64,000 nt of DNA, taken from Amycolatopsis eburnea. Its GTDB lineage: Bacteria > Actinomycetota > Actinomycetes > Mycobacteriales > Pseudonocardiaceae. This document shows, in pieces, positions 1 through 8,893 of the stretch. The stretch is taken from positions 1 to 64,000 of the forward strand of contig NZ_RSEC01000035.1 of assembly GCF_003937945.1 (NCBI RefSeq), in the 5' to 3' direction. Positions within the stretch are counted from its first letter, which is position 1, and the number at the start of each line of letters is the position of its first letter. The notes under the pieces are model-generated. The model did no database searches and had not been told where the DNA came from. It saw only the letters and a program-made list of their open reading frames with translations. The translations under genes and the position numbers were made by a program.

Positions 1-99
1 GAGTTCCTGCACCACTACAACCATCACCGAGCCCACACCGCACTCGGCGGCCGCCCACCCATCACCCGAGTCAACAACCTCACAGGGCACAACAGCTAG
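1..99 (+). CDS. IS481-type transposase, C-terminal fragment
   Basis: An open frame runs in from the window edge and stops at TAG 97-99. The last 33 residues contain HHYNHHRAHTALGGRPP, the signature C-terminal tail of the DDE transposase of IS481-type elements, which act by cut-and-paste or copy-out transposition. The rest of the gene and any left inverted repeat lie outside the window, so I cannot tell whether the element is intact. The stop codon overlaps the stop of the convergent small gene on the minus strand by two bases, so no right-end inverted repeat is apparent in the usual place after the gene. Confidence 0.75.
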   Translation, partial: EFLHHYNHHRAHTALGGRPPITRVNNLTGHNS

Positions 100-326
100 T
101 CCGAGGGGCCGCGCAGGGTCAGCACCACCCGCAGCACGTACTCCACCGCCGTCGGGAAGGCCGCGCCGCGCAGTTCGCCGCGGTCGGCCAGGTTGCGGGA
201 GGCGAACTCCAGCTCGCGCTCCGGCCCGCCCCGGCGGACGACCAGCGCCGCGATCTCCTCGAGGTCGAGGTCCGGGTGGTCCAGCCGGGTCAGGGCGAAC
301 TCGATCATCAGCTCTTCGGCCGTCAT
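96..326 (-). CDS. Small hypothetical protein (76 aa)
   Basis: A short acidic protein of 76 residues begins MTAEELMIEFALTRLDHPD. The start at 326 is chosen because GGGAGGAG lies just upstream at Shine-Dalgarno distance; an upstream in-frame ATG at 359 is possible but has no such site. The protein looks helical, with no signal peptide, membrane segment or motif I recognise. It is convergent with the transposase fragment and divergent from the exporter gene. Function unknown. Confidence 0.5.
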   Translation of the reverse strand: MTAEELMIEFALTRLDHPDLDLEEIAALVVRRGGPERELEFASRNLADRGELRGAAFPTAVEYVLRVVLTLRGPSD

Positions 327-410
327 CCCCGCTCCTCCCGACTCCTCCAGCGTAGCCACAACCGCCGGGGCGCGACCGGCATTCCGTGGCCGAGCTCACC
401 AGCGCTACTG

Positions 411-426
411 TACCGTCCAGACGGTA
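411..426. promoter_or_regulatory. TetR-type operator upstream of the exporter gene
   Basis: A 16-bp palindrome TACCGTCCAGACGGTA (arms TACCGTC/GACGGTA around CA) lies 11 bp before the exporter start codon. It resembles operators of TetR proteins that control neighbouring efflux genes. The likely binder is the TetR protein encoded directly downstream of the exporter. A related CAGACGGTA half-site appears in the palindrome at 57754-57773 beside another TetR gene. Confidence 0.6.
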
Positions 427-437
427 TAGTAAAAGGC

Positions 438-1925
438 ATGACCACGACCCGGGCACCGATCCAGCCGTCCCTCAGCCCCCGCCGCCGGTGGGCCGCGCTG
501 GGCGTGCTCGTCGGCGCGGTGCTCCTGCTCGCGATCGACGGCACCGTGCTCTACCTCGCCGTGCCGTCGCTGACCCGCGAGCTCGCGCCGAGCGCCACCG
601 AGATCCTTTGGATCGGCGACATCTACTCGCTGGCGCTGGCCGGCCTGCTCGTCACGGCGGGGAACCTCGCCGACCGCTTCGGCCGCAAGAAGGTGCTGCT
701 CCTCGGCACGGCCGCGTTCGGCGCCGCCTCGGTCCTGGCCGCCTTCTCCCCCACCGCCGGCGTGCTCGTCGTCGCCCGGCTGCTGCTCGGCGTCGCGGGC
801 GCGACGATCATGCCCTCGACGCTCTCCCTCATCCGCACCCTGTTCGCCGACCCGCGCGAGCGCACCCGCGCCATCGCGATCTGGTCGGCCGGGTCCGGCG
901 GCGGCATCGCGCTCGGCCCGCTCGTCGGCGGCACCCTGCTGGAGCACTACTGGTGGGGCTCGGTGTTCCTGATCAACGTGCCGGTCGTCGTCGGCTTCCT
1001 GATCGCCGGCGCGGTCCTGCTCCCCGAGTCGCGCGACCCGGACCCGGGCCGGTTCGACCTGCTCTCGGCGGCGCTGTCGATGGTGGCGATCGTCCCGCTC
1101 GTCTACGCGGTCAAGCACGCCGTCAGCGAAGGCATCGACGCGCAGGTGGCGGTGGCCGCCGCGCTCGGCGTCGTCGCCGGGACGCTGTTCGTCCGCCGTC
1201 AGCGGCGGGCGGCCGATCCGCTGATCGACGTCGGCCTGTTCCGCAACGGCGCGTTCAGCGGCGCGGTGCTCGCGAACTTCGTCGCCGTCTTCGCGCTGAT
1301 GGGACTGCTGTTCTTCTTTTCCCAGTACCTGCAGCTGGTCCGGGGCTTCTCGCCGCTGCGCGCCGGGCTCGCGGAGATGCCGGCGACGCTGGCCTCGATC
1401 GCCGTCGTGGCCGCGGTCGGCGTGGTCGTCGGACGGCTCGGGCAGGGCCGCGCCGTCGCCGCGGGCCTGGCCGTCGCCGCGCTCGGGCTCGCGCTGGTCG
1501 CGGTCGTCGAAGAGTCGCCGCGGTACTGGTGGCTGGGCCTGACGCTGGTGCCGGTCGGCCTCGGCGTCGGCCTGGCGTTGACGCTCACCGTCGACTCGGT
1601 GCTGTCCGCCGTCCCGAAGGACAAGGCGGGCTCGGCGTCGGCGATCTCCGAGACCGCCTACGAACTCGGTGCGGCGCTGGGCATCGCGCTCCTCGGCTCG
1701 CTGGTCACCGTGGTGTACCGCGCTTTCCTGCCCGCCGGCGCGCCCGGCGAGGTCCGCGAGTCCCTCGCTTCGGCCGCGGCGACGCTCGACCCGGCGTCGG
1801 GGCTCGCGCAGGCGGCGCGGGACGCCTTCACCGGCGCCATGCAGGTCACGTCGCTGGCGGCGGCCGCCGTCACCGCCGTCGCCGCGCTGATCGCCTGGCG
1901 TACCATTCCGTCCGGAAAGGACTGA
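438..1925 (+). CDS. MFS drug:proton antiporter, DHA2 family (14 TM)
   Basis: A 495-residue major facilitator exporter of the DHA2 (QacA/SmvA/EmrB-like) type. The N-terminal basic stretch SPRRRWAAL precedes TM1, whose end contains the [12 protein letters not shown] motif typical of DHA2 proteins; [11 protein letters not shown] is the loop 2-3 motif A. Length and hydrophobic profile suit 14 membrane segments. It should expel hydrophobic or cationic compounds at the cost of the proton gradient. ATG 438 follows an AAAAGG site and a palindromic operator. The start of the TetR gene follows its stop after 2 bp, so the two genes form one transcript and the exporter is probably induced by its own substrate. 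Confidence 0.88.
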   Translation: MTTTRAPIQPSLSPRRRWAALGVLVGAVLLLAIDGTVLYLAVPSLTRELAPSATEILWIGDIYSLALAGLLVTAGNLADRFGRKKVLLLGTAAFGAASVLAAFSPTAGVLVVARLLLGVAGATIMPSTLSLIRTLFADPRERTRAIAIWSAGSGGGIALGPLVGGTLLEHYWWGSVFLINVPVVVGFLIAGAVLLPESRDPDPGRFDLLSAALSMVAIVPLVYAVKHAVSEGIDAQVAVAAALGVVAGTLFVRRQRRAADPLIDVGLFRNGAFSGAVLANFVAVFALMGLLFFFSQYLQLVRGFSPLRAGLAEMPATLASIAVVAAVGVVVGRLGQGRAVAAGLAVAALGLALVAVVEESPRYWWLGLTLVPVGLGVGLALTLTVDSVLSAVPKDKAGSASAISETAYELGAALGIALLGSLVTVVYRAFLPAGAPGEVRESLASAAATLDPASGLAQAARDAFTGAMQVTSLAAAAVTAVAALIAWRTIPSGKD

Positions 1926-1927
1926 CG

Positions 1928-2485
1928 ATGCCCCGGAAAGCCGGACGCGGCCCCGGAGAAACCCGCCGGGCACTGCTCGACGCGGCCGCGACCGCCCTCC
2001 GCACGCGCGGGATCTCGGCCTCGCTCGACGACATCGCGCGGGAAGCGGGCGTGTCGAAAGGCGGGCTGCTGTACCACTTCCCGGCCAAGGACGCGCTGGT
2101 GCGCACGCTCGCCCAGGACATCCTCGACACCTTCCGCGCCGAGGTCCACGCGGCGCTCGACCCGGCAGACACCGCGCCGGGCCGGCTCACCCGCGCCTAC
2201 GTCCGCGCGTCGCTGGACACCTCCCAGGACGAGGTCGCCGTCCGGGAGAACATCGCGCTGATCGCCCAGCTGATCTCGATCCCGGAGATCGGCGCGATGG
2301 CGCGCGCGGACGCCGAACGCTGGGACCGCGAGCTCCACGACGACGGGCTGCCCGAGGACGTCGTCACCCTCGTGGTCGCCGCGGCCGACGGGGCGAGCAC
2401 CGCGCCGCTGTGGGGCGTCGGCATCGACGTCGCGGCGGCGCGGAAGCTGGAGCGGCAGCTCCTGGAGCTGACCCGGGTGAGCTGA
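1928..2485 (+). CDS. TetR/AcrR family regulator of the adjacent exporter
   Basis: A 185-residue TetR protein. Residues 12-58 form the helix-turn-helix domain ([21 protein letters not shown] is the recognition segment region); the rest is a helical ligand-binding domain of the TetR_C_13-like kind. It lies 2 bp after the exporter stop, so it is co-transcribed, and the palindrome at 411-426 is the obvious operator for autoregulation. Ligand unknown. Confidence 0.9.
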   Translation: MPRKAGRGPGETRRALLDAAATALRTRGISASLDDIAREAGVSKGGLLYHFPAKDALVRTLAQDILDTFRAEVHAALDPADTAPGRLTRAYVRASLDTSQDEVAVRENIALIAQLISIPEIGAMARADAERWDRELHDDGLPEDVVTLVVAAADGASTAPLWGVGIDVAAARKLERQLLELTRVS

Positions 2486-2634
2486 CCGCGGCCCGTGTCA
2501 ACCCGACGAAGGTGGTGGTAAATCACCACTTGCCGACCCCTACGTTAGTCGGCTCCGGCGAACGTGTCTTCCCGGTAAATTCTCGACAGCGCGCGCAAAT
2601 CCGGCAAATCCCCGTCCCCACGAGGAGTTCTCCG

Positions 2635-3189
2635 ATGTCGAGGAAGTTCGCCCTGGCCGGCGCAGCCGCGCTCGCCCTGACCATGACCCCGCTCGCCGCG
2701 GGGACCGCGTCGGCCGCCACCGAGCAGGAAGCCGCGGTCACGACGGTGTACTACAGCACCGCCAGCGCACCGACGTTCCGCTCGGTGATCAACGCCGGTG
2801 CCGCCAACTGGAACCGCAGCGTGACCAACGTCAGACTGGTCGAGCGCAACTCCGGCGCGAGCCTGCGCTACACCGAGGGCAACGACCCCCGCGGTTCGTA
2901 CGCCTCGACCAACGGCCACGGCAGCGGCACCATCTTCATCGACTACACCCAGGCCCGCCAGTACAACCCGACCCGCATCGCGGCGCACGAGACCGGCCAC
3001 GCCCTCGGGCTGCCGGACCACTACTCGGGCCCGTGCTCGGAGCTGATGTCGGGTGGTGGCCCCGGCCCGTCCTGCACCAACGCGGTGCCGAACGCCACCG
3101 AGCGCAGCCGCGTGAACCAGCTGTGGGCCAACGGCCTGGTCGCGACGAACGCGTCCGAGCGGGTCTACGAAACCGTTTACGGCTACTGA
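2635..3189 (+). CDS. Secreted snapalysin-type metalloprotease (M7)
   Basis: A 184-residue secreted zinc endopeptidase of family M7 (small neutral protease, snpA in Streptomyces). Residues 1-27 are a Sec signal peptide ending AGTASA. The metzincin-like motif [11 protein letters not shown] gives zinc ligands His118, His122 and Asp128 with catalytic Glu119; Cys134 and Cys147 probably form a disulfide. The family cleaves proteins on the P1' side of aromatic residues. GAGG at 2621-2625 supports ATG 2635. Streptomyces snpA genes usually have a divergent LysR regulator; none is present here. The 149-bp upstream gap holds a GTGGTG/CACCAC inverted repeat at 2513-2530 that could end the preceding operon. 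Confidence 0.93.
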   Translation: MSRKFALAGAAALALTMTPLAAGTASAATEQEAAVTTVYYSTASAPTFRSVINAGAANWNRSVTNVRLVERNSGASLRYTEGNDPRGSYASTNGHGSGTIFIDYTQARQYNPTRIAAHETGHALGLPDHYSGPCSELMSGGGPGPSCTNAVPNATERSRVNQLWANGLVATNASERVYETVYGY

Positions 3190-3211
3190 TCCCCCTCGGC
3201 GTGGCCCGGGC

Positions 3212-4405
3212 TCACGAGCCCGGGCCACGCTCGTGCGCGGCGCCGAGGCCGACGGCGAACCCGGCCGGCGCCACCACGTCCTCCCGGGTGAGTTCGTGGA
3301 CGCTCTTCTTGCCCAGCGCCAGCAGCGTCGAGTCGATCCCGTTGCGCAGCACGTCGAGGACGTTCTCCACGCCCGCCTGCCCGCCGGCGGCCAGGCCCCA
3401 CAGGTACGCGCGGCCGATCAGGACCGCCTTCGCGCCCAGTGCCAGCGCCTTCACCACGTCGCTGCCGCGGCGGATGCCGCCGTCCAGCAGGACTTCCACC
3501 TGGTCGCCGACGGCGTCCGCGATCGACGGCAGCGCGCGGATCGTCGCCGGCGTGCCGTCGAGGTTGTTGCCGCCGTGGTTGGACACCGAGAGCGCGCTGA
3601 CGCCGGCGTCGACCGCGCGGCGCGCCTCGTCGACCCGGATCACGCCCTTGAGCAGGAACGGCCCGTCCCACTGCGAGCGCAGCCAGGCCACGTCTTCCCA
3701 CGACGGCGGCGGCGTCTGCATCCACTGGCCGTACGCGCCGAAGAACGTCGGCGCTTCTTCGCCCGGTGAAGCCATGTTCGGCACGCCCAGGTCGGGCAGC
3801 CGCCGCGTCTTGACGTAGTCCAGGAGCCAGCGCGGGCGGGTGATGCCCTCGGGGGCGAAGCGCAGCAGTTCGCGCGAGGTCAGCCGCTCGGGGATGTGCG
3901 GGCTGCCCCAGTCGCGGCTGTGCGAGAACGACCAGTCGAGGGTGAGGATGATGCCGACGGCCCCGGCGGCGCGGGCGCGGTCGAGGCGGCGGCGGATGTC
4001 GTCGCGCGTGCCGGTCCAGTAGACCTGGAAGTACGTGTTCGGGTTCGCCGCGACCACCTCCTCGATCGGCTTGCTGCCGAAGGAGGACAGCCCGATCGAA
4101 GTCCCGCGCGCGGCCGCCGCCCTGGCCACCGCGACCTCGCCGTCGGGGTGCACGGCCTGCACGCCGGTCGGGGAGATCAGCACGGGGAGGGCGACGTCGC
4201 GGCCGAGCACGTGCGTGCCCAGGTCGCGCTGCGCGTGGTGGCCCGCCGTGCGCGGCGCGAACCGCAGCTCGTCGAACGCGCCGAGGTTGTCGGCGAGGGT
4301 GAGGCCCTTCTCCGAACCGGCGATCAGGGCGGAGTAGACCGACGCGGGCAGCCGTTTCTTCGCGCGGCGCTGGGCCTCGGCGACGGATTCGAACCAGGTG
4401 CTCAT
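3212..4405 (-). CDS. mftD: Mycofactocin-system FMN alpha-hydroxy-acid dehydrogenase MftD
   Basis: A 397-residue FMN-binding TIM-barrel protein of the lactate/glycolate oxidase family. VSNHGGNNLDGTPA (catalytic His, FMN contacts) and LLDGGIRRGSDVVKALALGA (phosphate-binding end) are clear. In mycofactocin maturation MftD oxidatively deaminates the AHDP intermediate derived from the C-terminal Val-Tyr of MftA to give the redox-active PMFT. It is the last gene of the operon here, after mftF, instead of following mftC as in mycobacteria. Its ATG overlaps the mftF stop by 2 bases. Confidence 0.92.
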   Translation of the reverse strand: MSTWFESVAEAQRRAKKRLPASVYSALIAGSEKGLTLADNLGAFDELRFAPRTAGHHAQRDLGTHVLGRDVALPVLISPTGVQAVHPDGEVAVARAAAARGTSIGLSSFGSKPIEEVVAANPNTYFQVYWTGTRDDIRRRLDRARAAGAVGIILTLDWSFSHSRDWGSPHIPERLTSRELLRFAPEGITRPRWLLDYVKTRRLPDLGVPNMASPGEEAPTFFGAYGQWMQTPPPSWEDVAWLRSQWDGPFLLKGVIRVDEARRAVDAGVSALSVSNHGGNNLDGTPATIRALPSIADAVGDQVEVLLDGGIRRGSDVVKALALGAKAVLIGRAYLWGLAAGGQAGVENVLDVLRNGIDSTLLALGKKSVHELTREDVVAPAGFAVGLGAAHERGPGS

Positions 4406-5811
4406 CGGGTTCCCTTCGTGGTGAAGCGCAGGGGGCGGCGGACGAAGGCCGGGCGGACCGGCTCGAGGGTGCGGTGGGCCAGGCAGCCGGCCCAGACGCC
4501 GGCGCCGTACGCGACGTCGTCGGCGATCGCGGCCGCGGTGTAGCGGACGGGATCGAGTGCGGGTTTGTTCTTGGCCCACGCGGTCAGCGGCGGGCCGAGC
4601 AGCAGGGACGCGACGGCGGCACGGCGCTTCCACCCCCGCGGCACGAGCAGGGCGGCGAGCAGCGGCGCCGCGAACTGCGTGCCGTAGCGGCCGCAGCCGA
4701 GCCACGTCTGGTGCACGGCGGTGGCCATCGCCCGCACGACGCCGTCGGCCGGGACGTCGTGGGCGCGCACGGTGCGGACCATGCTGCCCACCGCGCCGGC
4801 GAACCCGCCCGCGGCGAGCAGCGGACGGCCGGCCAGCAGCGCGCCGACGGTGAGGGTGGGCCACGGGTGCAGCGCCAGCGGCGCGAGCGCACCCGGGTGC
4901 CGTTTCGCCAGCGGCGCGGCGGAGGTGCCGTAGCGGGCACGCCTGCCGAGCAGGGCGCGCCAGGTTTCCGGTTCGTGGTGGGCGACGGTGACGTCCGGGG
5001 CGTACCGGATCCGGTGCCCGGCCGCGTGCAGCCGCCAGACCAGGTCGACGTCCTCGCCGACGCGCAGCGCGGGATCGAAGGCACCGACGTCGCTGATCGC
5101 GCTCCGCCGGACGACGAGCGCGGCGGTCGGCACGTACGACGTCCGGCTGCCGGGCGCGACCCGTGCGGGCCGCTCCCCGAGATCGAGGCTGGAGGCGGCC
5201 CGGGTGTACCGGCCGGCGGCGGTGTCCGGAGCGAGCGCGCGGATCCGCGGCGCGACCGCGGCGACGAGCGGGTCGGCGAAGTGGGCGGCCAAGGGGTCCA
5301 CCCAGCCTGGCGCGGGCACGCAGTCACTGTCCACAAAGGCCATCAGCTCGGTGGAAACGTGCGCCAGCGCTGTGTTTCGGGCCACGCCGGGGCCGCCGTT
5401 GACGTCCCGGCGCACGAGCTTCGCCCCGTGCGCGGCGGCCACCGCGGCGATGGCGGCGGGGTCCTCGGAGCCGTCGTCGACGACGAGGACGGGGTAGCGC
5501 TCACCGAGCCCGGCGAGGCAGCGGGCCAGCGGCGCCGGGCGGCCGAGCACCGGGACGACCACGGTGAGGTCGGCGGGGTGGTCGGGCTCGGGCGGGAGCG
5601 GGTGGGCGAGCCCGGCGTCGGTGAGGTGCCGGGCGAGGGTACCGGTGGCGGCGTCGGTGACCGGGCCGTCGGCGAGCTTCCGCAGCGCGGTCTGCCCGGC
5701 GGCGGACAGCCGGAGGACGCGGGCCGGGGAGCCGCCGAAGAGGAGGTCGGCGGTGAGTTGCCTGGTGTCGCGGTCGAGTTCGACGCGGAACCCGGGCGGT
5801 AGGGGGATCAC
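4402..5811 (-). CDS. mftF: Mycofactocin glycosyltransferase MftF
   Basis: A 469-residue family 2 glycosyltransferase that attaches beta-1,4-glucose units to the mycofactocin core. The GT-A domain begins near residue 95 (LTVVVPVLGRPAPL); VLVVDDGSED and the DxD motif FVDSDCVP are visible, as is GEDVDLVWRLH, the ED..W acceptor-side motif. The C-terminal third is hydrophobic and may sit on the membrane. The start is GTG 5811, giving VIPLPPGFRVELD, whose reading begins inside the SDR stop region; the four-base overlap implies translational coupling. Confidence 0.9.
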   Translation of the reverse strand: MIPLPPGFRVELDRDTRQLTADLLFGGSPARVLRLSAAGQTALRKLADGPVTDAATGTLARHLTDAGLAHPLPPEPDHPADLTVVVPVLGRPAPLARCLAGLGERYPVLVVDDGSEDPAAIAAVAAAHGAKLVRRDVNGGPGVARNTALAHVSTELMAFVDSDCVPAPGWVDPLAAHFADPLVAAVAPRIRALAPDTAAGRYTRAASSLDLGERPARVAPGSRTSYVPTAALVVRRSAISDVGAFDPALRVGEDVDLVWRLHAAGHRIRYAPDVTVAHHEPETWRALLGRRARYGTSAAPLAKRHPGALAPLALHPWPTLTVGALLAGRPLLAAGGFAGAVGSMVRTVRAHDVPADGVVRAMATAVHQTWLGCGRYGTQFAAPLLAALLVPRGWKRRAAVASLLLGPPLTAWAKNKPALDPVRYTAAAIADDVAYGAGVWAGCLAHRTLEPVRPAFVRRPLRFTTKGTR

Positions 5812-6590
5812 AGGGCCAGCCCTCCGTCCACGGGCACGACAGCGCCAGTCATCGCCCCGCTCTCCGGCCCCGCCAGGAACGCCAGCACGGCAGCGACCTC
5901 GTCGGGGTCGAGCAACCGGTGGACCGGCTGCTGCGCGGCGAAGGCGGCCGCGTCGGGCAGTGCGTAGAGCCGGGCGCTTTCGGCGAGGATGGGGGTGTCG
6001 GTCGAGCCCGGGCTGACGGCGTTGGCGGTCACCCCGGTCTCCCCCAGCTCGGCCCCGAGCGCCCGGACGAGCCCCGTGACCCCGGCTTTCGCGGCGCAGT
6101 AGGCGGCGAGCATGGGCAACCCCCGCGTGGCGGCGGCCGAAGCGACGGCGAGGAACCGGCCCGACCGGGGCCGGGGCCGCCGCAGCAGCGCGGGCACGGC
6201 GGCGCGGGCGAGGTGGACGACGCCGTGGAGGTCGACCTCCAGCACCGCTCGCTCCTGCTCCTCCGGCACCTCCCACAGCGGCACTCCCCCGGCGACCACC
6301 CCGGCCGCGGCGACGGCGACGTCGAGGCCACCCCAGCGCCGTTCGGCTTCCGCGACGGCGGCTTCCATGGCCCTCGGATCCCGGACGTCGGCGACGAAGG
6401 CGGCGGTGGTCCCACCGGCCTTCTCGACGACGGCGGCGAGTTCGGCTTCGGTACCCATGGGGTAGGGCAGGGCGGGATCGTCGGCCGCCAAGTCGACGGC
6501 GAGGACGGCGTAACCCCGCTGCGCCAGGCGAAGGACGGTGGCGGCCCCGATCCCCCGCGCGGCGCCGGTGACGAGCGCTGTCCGTGTCAT
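5808..6590 (-). CDS. Mycofactocin-coupled SDR oxidoreductase
   Basis: A 260-residue short-chain dehydrogenase. TGAARGIGAA is the glycine-rich nucleotide site; the active-site triad region is SAAATRG with AYCAAKAG. An insertion after the second Rossmann strand (about residues 38-55, PALPYPMGTEAELAAV) is typical of the mycofactocin-associated SDRs that hold NAD(H) tightly and need mycofactocin as the external electron acceptor. Its place inside the mft operon, between mftE and mftF with 4-base overlaps on both sides, supports this. The alcohol substrate is unknown. Position 6590 ATG overlaps the mftE stop. Confidence 0.85.
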   Translation of the reverse strand: MTRTALVTGAARGIGAATVLRLAQRGYAVLAVDLAADDPALPYPMGTEAELAAVVEKAGGTTAAFVADVRDPRAMEAAVAEAERRWGGLDVAVAAAGVVAGGVPLWEVPEEQERAVLEVDLHGVVHLARAAVPALLRRPRPRSGRFLAVASAAATRGLPMLAAYCAAKAGVTGLVRALGAELGETGVTANAVSPGSTDTPILAESARLYALPDAAAFAAQQPVHRLLDPDEVAAVLAFLAGPESGAMTGAVVPVDGGLAL

Positions 6591-7270
6591 CCCCGCCCCC
6601 ATCCGTCCACATGCGACACCAGCGCCGCCGTCAGCTCGCTCAGCAACTCCGTCCCCTCCACCGCGGTCGCCGGCCTCGGGTCGCCGAGGACCCCGGTCGC
6701 CGTCACCGCCCGCACCCCGCCCTCCCGCAACAGCGGCAGCAGCTCCCGGATCGGCCGCCGGTCCCCCGCCACCGCCCGGTCCATCCGGACACCGCCCGGC
6801 CGCAGCGCCAGCTGCAGCGCCGTCTCCGCCCGGCCCGCGTGCGGCTCCCCCGCCCAGTTCGGCGAGAACACCGAAACGTCCCGCGACTCCGCCCGCAGCC
6901 GGGCCGCCGCGCGGGTCACCGGGCCGGCGTTGCCGCCGTGGGCGGACACGAACAGCAGCCGCCCGAACGTCTCCGCCGCCGAGCGGCCCAGTTCCAGCAG
7001 CAGGAACTCGGTCGCCTCCTGGCCGATCGAGAGCGTCCCCGCGAAGCCCGCGTGCTCGCCGCTCGAGCCGTACGGGACCGCGGGAGCCACCACGACGTCC
7101 GGACGCGCCTCCGCCAGCCGATCGCACAGGGCGAGGGCGATGTCGGTGTCGGTCGTCAGCGGCAGGTGCGGGCCGTGCTGCTCGGTCGCGCCGACCGGGA
7201 CCGCCAGGATCGCGCCGGACGCCGCGCGGGCGGCGACGTCCGGCGAGGTCAGGTCGGCGAGGCGGACCAT
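6587..7270 (-). CDS. mftE: Mycofactocin precursor peptide peptidase MftE
   Basis: A 227-residue creatininase-family metallopeptidase. VGATEQHGPHLPLTTDTD carries the Glu/His/Asp metal ligands and SAHGGNAG the second metal-site signature. MftE cuts the cyclised MftA peptide to release the Val-Tyr derived AHDP. ATG 7270 shares one base with the mftC stop (TGATG), a tight coupling. Length matches the family. Confidence 0.92.
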   Translation of the reverse strand: MVRLADLTSPDVAARAASGAILAVPVGATEQHGPHLPLTTDTDIALALCDRLAEARPDVVVAPAVPYGSSGEHAGFAGTLSIGQEATEFLLLELGRSAAETFGRLLFVSAHGGNAGPVTRAAARLRAESRDVSVFSPNWAGEPHAGRAETALQLALRPGGVRMDRAVAGDRRPIRELLPLLREGGVRAVTATGVLGDPRPATAVEGTELLSELTAALVSHVDGWGRG

Positions 7271-8412
7271 CAGGCCAGCGGGTTCTCGTCGCAGGGCCGC
7301 CGCATCCCGATGGTCACCGGGACCGGGCGGCGCCGGTGGGAGTGGTCCAGCGACGGCTTCGGGACGCTCGTGACGCCCGCCAGCGCGAGTTCGCCGTGGC
7401 CGCGCACGCATTCCGGGTCCGGCCCGTCCAGCGGCAGCCCCGTGAAGAACTTGGCGGCCATGCAGCCGCCCCGGCAGGCGTCGAACGCCGAGCACGACGT
7501 GCACGCGCCGGCGCTCTGCGGGCTGCGCAACGAAGTGAACAGCTCGGATTCACGCCAGACCCGTGCGAAGCCGCCCTCGGACCGGGTGTTTCCGGCCAGG
7601 AAGGTGTCGTGGATGGCGAACGGGCACGCGTAGACGTCGCCGACCGGGTCGACCAGGCACACCACCCGCCCGGCGCCGCACAGGTTCAGGCCCGGCAGCC
7701 CGCCGCCGCCGTACCCGGCCAGGTGGAAGAACGAGTCGCCGGTGAGGACGTTCTCGCCCTTCGCGACCAGCCAGTCGTAGAGTTCCCGCTGCTGGGCGGC
7801 GGTCGGGTGCAGCTCGTCCCAGGTGTCGGCGCCGCGGCCGGACGGGCGCAGCCGCGTGATCCGCAGCTGGGCGCCGTAGCGGTCGGCGATCGCCTTGAAC
7901 GCGTCGAGCTGGCTCACGTTGTGGCGCGTCATCACCACGGAGATCTTGAAGTTCTCGAAACCGGCGTCGGCCAGGTGCCGCATGGCGCGGATCGCCGTCG
8001 CGTACGAGCCGGGGCCGCGGACGTGGTCGTTGACCTCGGCGGTGGCGCCGTCCAGGGAGATCTGGACGTCGACGTAGTCGCTCGCGGCCAGCCGGCGCGC
8101 CACCTCCGGGGTGATCTTGACGCCGTTGGTGGAGAACTTGACGCCGACGTGGTGCTCGGTGGCGTAGTCGACGAGCTCCCAGAAGTCCGGGCGCACGGTC
8201 GGCTCGCCGCCGCCGATGTTGACGTAGAAGACCTGCATGCGCTCGAACTCGTCGATCAGCGCCTTGCACTCCGCTGTGGACAGTTCGCGCGGGTCCCGCC
8301 GTCCGGAGGAGGAAAGGCAGTGCACGCAGGACAAGTTGCAGGCGTAGGTCAGTTCCCAGGTGAGGCAGATGGGCGCGTCGAGCCCGTACTGGAATTCGTC
8401 CACAAGGGACAT
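7270..8412 (-). CDS. mftC: Mycofactocin radical SAM maturase MftC
   Basis: A 380-residue radical SAM/SPASM enzyme. The N-terminal CNLSCVHC (CxxxCxxC, about residues 25-32) binds the SAM-cleaving 4Fe-4S cluster, followed by GGGEPTVRPDF. The C-terminal SPASM domain has Cys-rich segments LCGAGR, DVYACPF and CTSCSAFDACRGGC for auxiliary clusters. MftC decarboxylates and then cross-links the C-terminal Tyr and Val of MftA. It overlaps mftB by one base. Confidence 0.95.
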   Translation of the reverse strand: MSLVDEFQYGLDAPICLTWELTYACNLSCVHCLSSSGRRDPRELSTAECKALIDEFERMQVFYVNIGGGEPTVRPDFWELVDYATEHHVGVKFSTNGVKITPEVARRLAASDYVDVQISLDGATAEVNDHVRGPGSYATAIRAMRHLADAGFENFKISVVMTRHNVSQLDAFKAIADRYGAQLRITRLRPSGRGADTWDELHPTAAQQRELYDWLVAKGENVLTGDSFFHLAGYGGGGLPGLNLCGAGRVVCLVDPVGDVYACPFAIHDTFLAGNTRSEGGFARVWRESELFTSLRSPQSAGACTSCSAFDACRGGCMAAKFFTGLPLDGPDPECVRGHGELALAGVTSVPKPSLDHSHRRRPVPVTIGMRRPCDENPLA

Positions 8413-8693
8413 CAGAGACTCCTCGGCTGGATCATCCGCGACTCGGCCAGTGCGGCCAGCGCGGCGCGGTAGCGCGGCAGCTCGGGCGGGCCCACCCCGG
8501 CGCCGGCGCAGGCGGCGCGGGCGCTCGGCTGCGCGTCCAGTGACCGGACGACGGCCAGCAGGGCCGGGCTCTTCAGGAAGGACAGGCGACGCGTGCCGAA
8601 GTGGTACAGCAGCGCCCCGAACCGTTCCGGCCGGATCGCGACCCGGCTGTCGAGCCGCCAGGCCGCGTCCAGGTCGAACGGTTCAGTAGACAC
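8412..8693 (-). CDS. mftB: Mycofactocin peptide chaperone MftB
   Basis: A 93-residue RiPP recognition element protein of the PqqD-like fold. The N-terminal half (RLDSRVAIRPERFGALLYHF) forms the winged peptide-binding part, and FLKSPALLAVV follows. It binds the MftA leader and delivers it to MftC. The start overlaps the 3' end of mftA by 11 bases, linking synthesis of peptide and chaperone. Confidence 0.92.
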   Translation of the reverse strand: MSTEPFDLDAAWRLDSRVAIRPERFGALLYHFGTRRLSFLKSPALLAVVRSLDAQPSARAACAGAGVGPPELPRYRAALAALAESRMIQPRSL

Positions 8694-8784
8694 CGCACAT
8701 CCCGTCGATCGAGACCTCCTCGACCAGCAGGTCTTCGGCGACCGGGGTCTCCTCGACGGGCTCTTCGGCGATCTTCTCGGTCAT
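8683..8784 (-). CDS. mftA: Mycofactocin precursor peptide MftA
   Basis: A 33-codon gene that is easily missed. The peptide begins MTEKIAEEPVEE, has an acidic leader, and ends in the invariant core IDGMCGVY, whose final Val-Tyr becomes the redox centre of mycofactocin. GAAGGAG lies five bases before ATG 8784. It is the first gene of the mft operon, so the high-level, short leader-peptide gene is promoter-proximal. Confidence 0.95.
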   Translation of the reverse strand: MTEKIAEEPVEETPVAEDLLVEEVSIDGMCGVY

Positions 8785-8893
8785 CGTGACTCCTTCGGCA
8801 CGGGGACTTCTTTTCGGCACACAGTGACGAATATCGAGCAGAGTAATGTCACGCGGTGTCGGAAACAACCCCCGGAAAGGGAACGGCACCCGG
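8785..8893. promoter_or_regulatory. Divergent mftR/mftA promoter region
   Basis: This 109-bp gap separates mftA from mftR and must hold both promoters. An inverted repeat GTGAC (8824-8828) / GTCAC (8848-8852) brackets an AT-rich centre (GAATATCGAGCAGAG) and is a possible MftR operator. The arms are only 5 bp, so the operator assignment is tentative; the promoter assignment follows from the divergent genes. Confidence 0.45.

Noticed and set aside
386..1927. In-frame extension upstream of the TetR gene across the exporter
   Set aside because: The extension is an Arg-rich shadow of the exporter frame; TetR homology starts at ATG 1928.
2513..2530. GTGGTG/CACCAC inverted repeat as a LysR-type or metalloprotease operator
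   Set aside because: Arms are only 6 bp, no LysR gene is nearby, and its position just after the TetR stop fits a weak terminator equally well.
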